Source: an uncultured Clostridia bacterium (GTDB lineage: Bacteria; Bacillota; Clostridia; TANB77; CAG-508). Taken from it: DNA of 18,717 bases. Under the pieces are notes generated by a model. That model had not been told where the DNA came from. It saw nothing but the letters and a program-made list of their open reading frames with translations, and did no database searches. The stretch's first letter is position 1. Each line of letters begins with the position of its first letter. Both the position numbers and the translations under genes were made by a program. Positions 4,685 to 12,031 of the stretch are shown here, piece by piece. The stretch covers positions 1 to 18,717 of the forward strand of contig CAPZDM010000024.1 of the NCBI GenBank assembly GCA_948745425.1. Reading direction: 5' to 3'.

Positions 4685-7600
4685 CTCCATTGTAACTCCG
4701 TAGACTGTGGAGGCTTGTTCCATTGTTCCTTTTCTGTGTGTTATTGTTAAGAATTGCGTTTCTTTTGTGAATTTTTTTAGGTATTCTGCAAATCTATATA
4801 CATTTACATCGTCTAGTGCTGCTTCTATTTCGTCTAATATACAAAATGGCGATGGGTTTATTTTTAACATTGAGAATAGCAATGCTATTGCTGTAAATGC
4901 TCTTTCTCCTCCTGATAATAACATCATGTTTTGCAGTTTTTTTCCTGGTGGTTGTACTTTTATTTCTATTCCTGTTTCTAAAATGTTGTTTTCGTCTTCT
5001 AGTATTAACTCTGCTGTTCCTCCTCCAAATAATTCTTTGAATGTTGTTTTGAAGTTTTCGTTTATTATTTTGAATTGTTTTAAGAATTGTGCTTTCATTG
5101 TTTCTGTCATTTCTGTTATTACATTCTTTAATTGTTCCATAGAGTTTTCTACATCTAGCCTTTGTTCACACATAAAGTCATATCTTTCTGATGTGTTTTT
5201 GTATTCTTCTATAGAGTCTATGTTTACACTTCCTAGATTTTTTATTTCTTCTCTGATTTTACTTGCTTCTTTTGTTGCAACTGCAACATTATTGGGCTTT
5301 TGATAGTTTTCTGATACATTATTTGGTGTTAATTCATATTCTTCCCAAAGTTTATTTGTTACCTCTTCTATATCTTGTTCTGTTTTTTCTTTTTTTATTT
5401 CTATTTTGGTTATTTCTGATTTTATGCTTTCTAAGGTCTCAAATTGATTTAAAATCTTATTTTCTGTTTCTTGAAGCTTTTCATTTTTTTCATTTCTCTG
5501 TTCTTTTAGTTCTTGTACTTTAGTATCTCTTCCTTCTATATTTTTATCCATTTCTGATAACTTATTTTCAAAGTCCTTGATGTCTTGCGATAATTTTTCG
5601 TTTTCTGATGTTATTTTTTGCAGATTATCTTCCTTGTTTTTAATGCTTGTGTCATTTGTAGCAATTTCATTATTAATTCTTTCGACCATTTCATCTATTG
5701 AAATTTCACTTTCATTAAAAGAGTTTACTGATATCTTTAAGTTTGTTACATCAAAGTTTAAATCATCAATATATTTTTGGTTGTCTTTGTTTAGATTAGC
5801 ATATTCGTTTATTATTGCATTTAATTTCTCTTTTTCATTGTCTAATTTTTCAATTTCTTTTTGTGTTTCTGTTTTCCTTTTTTCAATGTCTTCTTTTTGT
5901 TTTTTTATTTCTTCTGACTCTTCTCTCAATTTTTGTAAGCGTTTTTCTGCTTTTTCAATATTTTCTTCTACAGAAACTAGTTTTTGCTTGTCTGTTGCAT
6001 ATTGTATATCTATCTCTTTTAGGCTTTCTTCTAGAGTATTTGCATTTTCTAATACTGCTTTTATGGATTCCTCATATTCCTGCTTTTCTTGTTTTAATTT
6101 TTCGACTTTTCCACTTATTTCTTTTAATTGTTTTTCTAAGTCTTTTATTTCCCCTGCTCTTCCTAGTATATTTACTGTTTTTGTTGGTGATGACCCTCCT
6201 GTAATCATCCCTGAAGGATTTATTATATCTCCTTTTATTGTTACTATTTTAAAAGAGTATTTGTTTTGTTTTGCTAATTCTATGGCTTTGTCCATGTCTT
6301 CTACAATTACTACTCTACCAAGTAAACTTTGTATTATTCCTTCATATTTAGGGTTGTATTTTACTAAATCTGATGCTATTCCATGGACTCCTGAAATATT
6401 CTTATTATTTATTTTTTCTAATTTTTTGCCTCTTACTGCTGATATTGGTAAAAATGAGGCTCTTCCTATATTATTTTTTCTTAAATATTCTACTAATTTT
6501 TTTGCTTCATTTTCTGTTTCTGTTACTATGTTTTGCAATGCTCCTCCTAATGCCATTTCTATTGCTATTCCATATTTTTGGTCTACTTCTATTAAACTGC
6601 TTAAAACTCCGTTTACTCCTTTTGCTAATTCTTTATTTCTTTCGCATTCTAATAATAGATTTTTTACACTTTTGGTATACCCTTCTTTTTCTCTTTCTGT
6701 TTCTTCTAAAAATTTTAATCTTGATTCTTTTATTCTGTATTCTGATAATATTTCGTTTATTTTTTCTTCGTATTCTTTTATTTTATTTGTACTTTCTTCT
6801 TTACTTTTTGTTGCCTCTTCTAATTTTGATAATATGTCTTTCCTTTTATTTTCTATATCAAAAAAAGCTTTTGCTATGTCTTCTCTAGTAAATTTAGTTC
6901 TATCTATTTCTGATAATCCCTGTTGTATTTCTACTTTTATAGTTTTTTCTCTTTTTTCTAAATTTTCTAAGTTAACATCGTAATTACTAAGTTCTGTACT
7001 CTTTTCGAATTTATTGTCTATACATTGCTCTACGTTTTTTTTGTGACATTCAATTTCTTTTTCTTTTTCTGATAATTTATTATTTAACTCGTCTAATTCT
7101 TTTTGCTTTTCTTCTAACTCTTTTTCAAATTTTTCTTTATTTGCAAACAGATTTATCTTTTTCTCTTCTTTTTGCTTTGCCTCTTCTTCTAATTGTTTTT
7201 TCTTTTCTTTTAGTTCTATAATTTCATCTTCAAATCTTTTATAGTTTAAGTTATTATTGGTTATTCTTTCATTTATAACCTTTATGTCTGAGTTTATTTG
7301 CTCTTTTTCTTGTAGAGTTTTTGCTTCTAAATTATGTAAATTTTCTATTTCTTCTGTGATTAAATCTATTTCTTCTTTTAAGTTTTGTTTCAATTTGTTT
7401 ATTTCTTCCAATTTATTGTTTTCTTCATCTTTTTGGGAATTTAATATTTGGGTATCTTCTATTATTTTTGTTAATTTTTCTTTGTATTCATTTATATTGT
7501 ATACAAAAAGACCTATTTCTATATTTTTTAGTTCTTCTTTTAGGTTTAAGTATTTCTTTGCTTTTTCTGATTGCTCTTTTAATGGTTCAATTTTTTGTTC

Positions 7601-8194
7601 TATTTCGTATATTATATCATTTATTCTTAGTAGATTTAATTTGGTTTGCTCTAATTTTTTCTCTGATTCTATCTTTCTAGCCTTATATTTTACAATTCCT
7701 GATGCTTCTTCAAATACATGTCTTCTATCCTCTGATTTGTTACTTAGGATTTCATCTATTCTTCCTTGTCCTATTATTGAATATCCGTCTTTTCCTATTC
7801 CTGTGTCCATGAATAGTTCTACAATATCTTTTAATCTACAGTTTGTTTTGTTTATTAGATATTCTGATTCTCCACTTCTAAATAGTCTTCTTGTGACTGT
7901 TACTTCTGTATATTCTATTGGTAGTCTTCCATCTATATTATCAAATATTAAAGATACTTCTGCAAATCCTAAGGATTTTCTACTCTGTGTTCCTGCAAAT
8001 ATTACATCCTCTGATTTTTGCCCTCTTAAGGATTTCATACTTTGTTCTCCTAATACCCACCTTATTGCGTCAGAAATATTGCTCTTACCTGAACCATTTG
8101 GTCCGATAACAGCTGTTATTCCTGGCATTAATTCTAGTGTGGTTTTGTCTGCAAATGATTTAAATCCTTGTAATTCTAACCTTTTTAAGTACAT
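4643..8194 (-). CDS. smc: Chromosome segregation protein SMC
   Basis: The product (1183 aa, normal family length) is the core ATPase of bacterial condensin, which dimerises, binds ScpA/ScpB and extrudes DNA loops to organise and separate chromosomes. Walker A GPNGSGKS is at residues 31-38. Long coiled coils (about 170-500 and 680-1020; Lys/Glu-rich heptads) flank the hinge (about 524-665; GVNGVL, GALQNIV, ASFLP, GMITGGS). The C-terminal head carries the signature LLSGGERAF near 1095 and Walker B CILDEIEAALDD near 1120. AAGGAT precedes ATG 8194. In many Firmicutes smc sits between rnc and ftsY; neither is here, the upstream neighbour being divergent and the downstream one ldh. No defects seen. 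Confidence 0.98.
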   Translation of the reverse strand: MYLKRLELQGFKSFADKTTLELMPGITAVIGPNGSGKSNISDAIRWVLGEQSMKSLRGQKSEDVIFAGTQSRKSLGFAEVSLIFDNIDGRLPIEYTEVTVTRRLFRSGESEYLINKTNCRLKDIVELFMDTGIGKDGYSIIGQGRIDEILSNKSEDRRHVFEEASGIVKYKARKIESEKKLEQTKLNLLRINDIIYEIEQKIEPLKEQSEKAKKYLNLKEELKNIEIGLFVYNINEYKEKLTKIIEDTQILNSQKDEENNKLEEINKLKQNLKEEIDLITEEIENLHNLEAKTLQEKEQINSDIKVINERITNNNLNYKRFEDEIIELKEKKKQLEEEAKQKEEKKINLFANKEKFEKELEEKQKELDELNNKLSEKEKEIECHKKNVEQCIDNKFEKSTELSNYDVNLENLEKREKTIKVEIQQGLSEIDRTKFTREDIAKAFFDIENKRKDILSKLEEATKSKEESTNKIKEYEEKINEILSEYRIKESRLKFLEETEREKEGYTKSVKNLLLECERNKELAKGVNGVLSSLIEVDQKYGIAIEMALGGALQNIVTETENEAKKLVEYLRKNNIGRASFLPISAVRGKKLEKINNKNISGVHGIASDLVKYNPKYEGIIQSLLGRVVIVEDMDKAIELAKQNKYSFKIVTIKGDIINPSGMITGGSSPTKTVNILGRAGEIKDLEKQLKEISGKVEKLKQEKQEYEESIKAVLENANTLEESLKEIDIQYATDKQKLVSVEENIEKAEKRLQKLREESEEIKKQKEDIEKRKTETQKEIEKLDNEKEKLNAIINEYANLNKDNQKYIDDLNFDVTNLKISVNSFNESEISIDEMVERINNEIATNDTSIKNKEDNLQKITSENEKLSQDIKDFENKLSEMDKNIEGRDTKVQELKEQRNEKNEKLQETENKILNQFETLESIKSEITKIEIKKEKTEQDIEEVTNKLWEEYELTPNNVSENYQKPNNVAVATKEASKIREEIKNLGSVNIDSIEEYKNTSERYDFMCEQRLDVENSMEQLKNVITEMTETMKAQFLKQFKIINENFKTTFKELFGGGTAELILEDENNILETGIEIKVQPPGKKLQNMMLLSGGERAFTAIALLFSMLKINPSPFCILDEIEAALDDVNVYRFAEYLKKFTKETQFLTITHRKGTMEQASTVYGVTMEENGISKLLSMKLN

Positions 8195-8295
8195 TTATAT
8201 CCATCCTTATATTATTTTAATTTTCGTCTTAAATATCTTACCTTAAAATTTGGAAAAAAACAAGGAATTTACACAAATATTGTAATTTTATTGTT

Positions 8296-8324
8296 TTGAC
8301 ATTTACATAAAATCGGTGTATAAT
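8296..8324 (+). promoter_or_regulatory. Perfect consensus promoter of the 120-aa gene
   Basis: TTGACA (8296-8301) and TATAAT (8319-8324) are exactly 17 bp apart. The expected 5' leader (about 55 nt) carries TATGCTTA twice (8335-8342 and 8351-8358) before the ribosome site. Strong constitutive expression is predicted unless a repressor acts. Confidence 0.8.
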
Positions 8325-8385
8325 TAATTTAAGTTATGCTTAGAGTGAGCTATGCTTAAATAAAAACAAATGGAGGAATTATTAT

Positions 8386-8748
8386 ATGAACAAAGAAACT
8401 TTTAAACCACGTATACGGCGTATCCCAGAAGGATCTAGCTCAGTAGATTTTATTGGCAAGATATTAAAAGAGGAAGGAAACGATATTGTATTTTCCCTAT
8501 CTTGTAGCTCATTTCTTGATATATATTTAGATCCACTTGCAAATAAGACTTCATCCTATTGTATAGTTGGTGTTGACGAAATAGTCAAAATTAACTATAC
8601 GACGTCTGGCAAAAGCATAAAATTATTATTAAATGACTCTCACGATTTGTTTACTCTCTTATATTCTGATATACCTAAACTTAAATATAATTATCCTGAA
8701 AATGAGACTAAACATTATCTTATTACTAATCATCCTATCCTCTTCTAA
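8386..8748 (+). CDS. Orphan 120-aa cytoplasmic protein
   Basis: I do not recognise this protein. It has no signal peptide or membrane helix. The N-terminus is basic (FKPRIRRIPEG), followed by an amphipathic stretch (SSVDFIGKILKEEGNDIVFSL), a beta-rich middle (CIVGVDEIVKINY, SIKLLLND) and a tail ending in HPILF. Three cysteines are at about residues 40, 59 and nearby positions without a metal-motif spacing. It is well supported as a gene: perfect SigA promoter, TGGAGGA ribosome site 9 nt before the ATG, and a good terminator 15 bp after the stop. It stands alone between divergent smc and a CapA-like gene. Some codons (CGG, ACG) are rarer than in its neighbours, a weak hint of transfer. Confidence 0.75.
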   Translation: MNKETFKPRIRRIPEGSSSVDFIGKILKEEGNDIVFSLSCSSFLDIYLDPLANKTSSYCIVGVDEIVKINYTTSGKSIKLLLNDSHDLFTLLYSDIPKLKYNYPENETKHYLITNHPILF

Positions 8749-8763
8749 AACCTTTGCACAACG

Positions 8764-8786
8764 ACCACCAAGTTTGGTGGTTTTTG
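8764..8786 (+). terminator. Terminator of the 120-aa gene
   Basis: ACCACCA (8764-8770) pairs with TGGTGGT (8775-8781) around AGTT and is followed by a T-rich run (TTTTTGTGTT). Confidence 0.88.
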
Positions 8787-8863
8787 TGTTATCTAATAAT
8801 TATTATTGAATTTTATATTATTATATGTTATTTTATATATAGATTTTTTATTGGGAGGTTAGT

Positions 8864-10099
8864 ATGGATATAGATGAATACTATACAAGAAGAAAAAGGC
8901 GTAAACCTAATTACCCTAGAATTATTATATTTATTCTTATTTTGTGCTTAATTATTGGTGGGATATATTTTGCATTTTCAAATAAAACTGAAAAAACTTC
9001 ACAAGATTCTTCTAATATTAATGATGGTGCTACTGTTCAAACTGCTACAGTCGAAGATACTACTATTAATTTAACTGCTATTGGAGATATTATGTGCCAT
9101 GGTCCTAATTATAAAGCTGCTTATAATTCTAGTACTAATACTTATGATTTTTCTCCTTTTTTCAAAAATATTTCCAATTACACCTCTAATGCTGATATTA
9201 CTATCGGAAATTTAGAAACTACTTTTGCAGGGCAAGCTCGTGGATATAGTGGTTACCCTACTTTTAATTCTCCTTCTGAATTAGGTCAAGCTATAAAAGA
9301 TATTGGCGTTGATGTTTTGGGTACTGCTAATAATCATTGCATGGATAAAGGATATTCTGGTCTTGAGGCTACTCTAAACACTTTAGATGAAATGGGGCTC
9401 TCTCATATGGGGACTTCTAGAAGTGAAGATGAACAAAATACTATTTTAGTAAAAGATGTTAAAGGAATAAATATCGCTTTTCTTTCTTTTACTTATGGTA
9501 CAAATGGTATTACTATTCCTAAGGATAAATCATATAGTGTTAATTTAATTAATAAAGAGCTTATTCTTAAACAAATTAATTCTGCTAAAAACTTAAATGT
9601 AGATGTTATCTGTGTTAATATGCATTGGGGAATTGAATATCAAACAGCTCCTAATGCTGAACAGAAAGAACTAGCAGATTTCCTTTTTGATAATGGTGTT
9701 GATATAATTTTAGGAAGTCACCCACATGTTCTTCAACCAATGGAAAAAAGGACTATAACTCTTGCAGATGGCTCAACAAAAGACGGTTTTGTTATTTATT
9801 CTTTGGGTAACTTTATTTCTAATCAGTCAGATATAAATACTCAAGATACTATAATATTAAATTTACAAATTACTAAGTCTGGTAAAGATTGTAAAATTAG
9901 TATTGATAGTGTAAATTATGTTCCAGTATATTGCTATAATAAAGGTAGTGGAGCAAAAAACCGATATGAATTAATAGATTTAAAAAAGAGCATTTCTAGT
10001 TATGAAAATGGAACTAGTTCAATTAGTACTTCTTTATATAATACTTTTAAATTAGAGCTTCAAAGAATTGAAAAGATTATGAACTCTATACAAAACTAG
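8864..10099 (+). CDS. CapA/PgsA-family metallophosphatase-fold protein, membrane anchored
   Basis: This 411-aa protein has a basic N-terminus (YYTRRKRRK), one membrane helix (about 19-38), a Ser/Thr/Asn linker and an outward-facing PGA_cap domain (about 68-360). Metal-site motifs of the family are all visible: GDIMCHG (74-80), GNLE (115-118), ANNH (155-158), MHWG (253-256), GSHPH (284-288) and YSLGNFI. Family members include CapA/PgsA of Bacillus poly-gamma-glutamate capsule synthesis and many stand-alone cell-surface enzymes of unknown substrate. No capB/capC genes are adjacent, so a capsule role is not supported here; it more probably acts on a cell-wall or phosphate-ester substrate. GGGAGG lies 7 nt before ATG 8864. 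Monocistronic. Confidence 0.92.
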   Translation: MDIDEYYTRRKRRKPNYPRIIIFILILCLIIGGIYFAFSNKTEKTSQDSSNINDGATVQTATVEDTTINLTAIGDIMCHGPNYKAAYNSSTNTYDFSPFFKNISNYTSNADITIGNLETTFAGQARGYSGYPTFNSPSELGQAIKDIGVDVLGTANNHCMDKGYSGLEATLNTLDEMGLSHMGTSRSEDEQNTILVKDVKGINIAFLSFTYGTNGITIPKDKSYSVNLINKELILKQINSAKNLNVDVICVNMHWGIEYQTAPNAEQKELADFLFDNGVDIILGSHPHVLQPMEKRTITLADGSTKDGFVIYSLGNFISNQSDINTQDTIILNLQITKSGKDCKISIDSVNYVPVYCYNKGSGAKNRYELIDLKKSISSYENGTSSISTSLYNTFKLELQRIEKIMNSIQN

Positions 10100-10121
10100 C
10101 ACGATTATTTGTGCTAGTTTT
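10092..10121. terminator. Shared terminator between the CapA-like gene and the methyltransferase
   Basis: AAAACTAGCAC (10092-10102) and GTGCTAGTTTT (10111-10121) form an 11-bp stem with an 8-nt loop. The left arm contains the stop codon of the CapA-like gene. AAAA/TTTT ends let it work for both convergent genes. Confidence 0.85.
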
Positions 10122-10140
10122 ATTTAAAAAATAATCTATC

Positions 10141-10884
10141 TTATACTTTACCATAAATTTTTAAAACTTCATTTGTATATGTACTATCTTCATTGTAAAT
10201 AATTAAAGGTTCTCTAACTTTTAAAAAATCTCCACCATTTTTTACTGCTTTTACTAAAATTCCATTTGGTGATTTCTCTTTACTCGGATATATGAATTGT
10301 ATCTCTTTAGGTTCTAATTTATACTTTCTTAGATATTCGAATATATCTATTATTCTTTCTGGTCTATTTATCATATAAAAAGTTCCTCTTTCCTTTAATT
10401 GCTCTGATGCAACTTTTATGAAATCTTCTAAATTAGCTGTTATTTCATGTCTTGAAACCATTTTTACATTATTTTCATTAACAATTCCTGTCTCTTTCTT
10501 TTTATATGGTGGGTTTGTTATTACCACATCAAATTTTGCTTGTCCGATTTTTTCAGAGATGTTTTTTATATCTTCATTTATTATTTGGATATTTTCTTCT
10601 AAATTGTTCAATTTTACACTTCTTTGTGCCATTTCTGCTACTTCATCTTGTATCTCTATTGCTGTCACTTTTGCATTTTCTACCTTTTTTGATATTAATA
10701 TTGATATTATACCTGTTCCTGTTCCTAAATCTAATATCTTGCTCCCTCTTTTTGAGTCTTTTGCAAAATTAGTTAATAATATGCTATCAATTCCAAAGCA
10801 AAACCACTCTCTATTTTGAATTATCCTTAATCCTTTATATTCTAAATCATCTATTCTCTCATTTTCCTTTAACTCTATTTCCAT
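10141..10884 (-). CDS. trmN6: tRNA1(Val) adenine-N6 methyltransferase family (TrmN6/YabB)
   Basis: The 247-aa product is a class I SAM-dependent methyltransferase. The SAM loop is DLGTGTGI (52-59), the ribose-binding acid lies in IEIQ (Glu77), and NPPY (124-127) is the catalytic motif of N6-adenine enzymes. The N-terminal FCFGIDSILLTNF and C-terminal INRPERIIDIF...SPNGILVK match the TrmN6/YabB group, which methylates A37 of tRNA-Val in E. coli; the exact substrate in Clostridia is inferred. In Bacillus its homologue sits beside yazA and rsmI; here it is alone between two convergent or divergent neighbours. GAGG precedes ATG 10884. Confidence 0.9.
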   Translation of the reverse strand: MEIELKENERIDDLEYKGLRIIQNREWFCFGIDSILLTNFAKDSKRGSKILDLGTGTGIISILISKKVENAKVTAIEIQDEVAEMAQRSVKLNNLEENIQIINEDIKNISEKIGQAKFDVVITNPPYKKKETGIVNENNVKMVSRHEITANLEDFIKVASEQLKERGTFYMINRPERIIDIFEYLRKYKLEPKEIQFIYPSKEKSPNGILVKAVKNGGDFLKVREPLIIYNEDSTYTNEVLKIYGKV

Positions 10885-10947
10885 CTTTACCTCACATATA
10901 AAATTTTCTTGGAATATTATATATTAAACTTCTATATTTTTCAATGA

Positions 10948-10975
10948 TTGTTGGTTATTCTTAAATAATCAACAA
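10948..10975 (+). promoter_or_regulatory. Inverted repeat upstream of the 63-aa gene
   Basis: TTGTTGGTTATT (10948-10959) and AATAATCAACAA (10964-10975) pair along 12 positions with one G-U wobble around CTTA. It lies 8 bp before the ribosome site of the next gene, in the divergent gap with the methyltransferase. It could be an operator for either gene or a leader hairpin. Confidence 0.5.
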
Positions 10976-10996
10976 TTTAATAGAAAGGATGATTTT

Positions 10997-11188
10997 ATGG
11001 ATGAAAGATTATTTTATCGTTCTGCTCCTGATAATCCAGAAGCACCACCTCCACCTCCTAAAAAAAATAAAATAAACTTTAAAGAAAAAAAGAATAATAC
11101 TATTAAATCATTAAATGAAGTAGAGGGCTTTTTAAATGATTTTAAACATTTTAAGCGTTATGTTCATCTTTATAAATTTTTTAAATGA
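10997..11188 (+). CDS. Orphan 63-aa proline-rich basic protein
   Basis: Not recognised. The product starts MDERLFYRSAPDNPEAPPPPPKK, i.e. a short acidic/aromatic head with five consecutive prolines, then a Lys/Asn-rich segment and a likely amphipathic helix (EVEGFLNDFKHFKRYVHLYKFF). There is no signal peptide. Support for translation: AAAGGATG about 6 nt before the ATG, an inverted repeat upstream and a terminator hairpin overlapping the stop. The C-terminal helix could lie on a membrane or bind a partner. Short length leaves some doubt that it is a real gene. Confidence 0.6.
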   Translation: MDERLFYRSAPDNPEAPPPPPKKNKINFKEKKNNTIKSLNEVEGFLNDFKHFKRYVHLYKFFK

Positions 11189-11215
11189 TTAAAAGCAGTA
11201 TCGCTTTTAATCATT
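11184..11215. terminator. Bidirectional terminator overlapping two stop codons
   Basis: AATGATTAAAAGC (11184-11196) pairs perfectly over 13 bp with GCTTTTAATCATT (11203-11215). The arms contain the stop of the 63-aa gene (11186-11188) and of the convergent GerMN gene (11207-11209). Confidence 0.8.
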
Positions 11216-11758
11216 TCTTTGAAAATTCTCTTGAAAATTTACGTTTCCATCTTGAAATCCTAGGTTTTCTTCTCCATCAATAAATATTCTTACAAAATTT
11301 ACTTCGTTTAACTCTGTTAAAGTATTTACAATAGAATATATAGTTTTACTTTCATTGTCTAATCCACCTTCATGATTATTAATAAATTCTTTTGATAAGT
11401 CTACATGTATACATTCTCCATTAATACTTATATCGTTTACTTTCGTTCCTTCTGGTATAGTACTTTGTAAACTTTCAGTTTTAGGACCTTCTATTAACAT
11501 TTCTACTAATGCTTTGTATGGATTAATTGCTAATACTTTTACATCAATCATTCTGTTTTCTTTTGTTAACTCTCCTGTTTGCTTATCTTTAAAATATAAT
11601 GATATCATTGTCTTTCGTTCCTGTTCTTCACTAATCTCCTCTTCTGGTATTATTTCTCCTTGTACAACCTCTCCTTGTCTATTTTTTGTGCAAAAGAAAA
11701 TAACACCACCTATTATTAATAAGATTACCAATACTACTATTAGTCTTTTACCTTTCAT
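11207..11758 (-). CDS. Membrane-anchored GerMN-domain protein
   Basis: The 183-aa product has an N-terminal membrane helix (residues 6-22), a Glu-rich linker (about 28-48) and a single GerMN domain (about 52-175; ISLYF, NPYKALVEMLIEGP, IPEGTKVNDISINGECIHVDLSKEF, TIYSIVNTLTEL, VRIFIDGE). GerMN domains occur in spore germination lipoprotein GerM of Bacillus and in other extracytoplasmic cell-envelope proteins. GerM itself is a lipoprotein with two such domains; here there is one domain and Cys23 is at the helix end without a clear lipobox, so this is a GerM relative rather than GerM. AGGAGGAG lies just before ATG 11758. Monocistronic. Confidence 0.88.
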   Translation of the reverse strand: MKGKRLIVVLVILLIIGGVIFFCTKNRQGEVVQGEIIPEEEISEEQERKTMISLYFKDKQTGELTKENRMIDVKVLAINPYKALVEMLIEGPKTESLQSTIPEGTKVNDISINGECIHVDLSKEFINNHEGGLDNESKTIYSIVNTLTELNEVNFVRIFIDGEENLGFQDGNVNFQENFQRND

Positions 11759-11853
11759 TTTATCTCCTCCTCTTTGACATATTCTTTTGATTTTTCTCTT
11801 TAATTTATATTACCTTGTCTAGCTTTTAGAACCATTTTTTCCACTTTCTTACA

Positions 11854-11892
11854 TTGACAAAATTAATAATTCATTGTAGAATGTGATATAAT
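11854..11892 (+). promoter_or_regulatory. Promoter region of the giant activase gene
   Basis: TTGACA (11854-11859) is followed 17 bp later by TAGAAT (11877-11882). Ten bases further is an extended -10, TGA-TATAAT (11884-11892), which lacks a good -35. Two overlapping start points are possible. Both leave a leader of about 130 nt. Confidence 0.65.
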
Positions 11893-11954
11893 TATAAGTG
11901 TGTATGAACGATTTAAATAAATTATTAGAAGTTTAAAAACTTTTATATTTATTC

Positions 11955-11984
11955 TATATGGGATATTTGTTACTTTCCCATATA
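11955..11984 (+). other. Hairpin in the 5' leader of the giant activase gene
   Basis: TATATGGGA (11955-11963) and TCCCATATA (11976-11984) form a perfect 9-bp stem with a 12-nt loop. A second small hairpin (GAAGTTT/AAACTTT) lies at about 11929-11946. Neither has a following T run. No riboswitch class was recognised; the fold may influence mRNA stability or translation. Confidence 0.45.
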
Positions 11985-12031
11985 TGATAAAACTGTTTCT
12001 TGGTTTATGATTAAGGAGGATTTATAATCTT

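Noticed and set aside
5577..6983. Long open frame (468 codons) on the plus strand inside smc, with others at 4707-5303 and 7257-8246
   Set aside because: Antisense shadows of the Lys/Glu-rich smc coding sequence: Phe/Ser/Leu-rich products, no ribosome binding sites, no recognisable domains.
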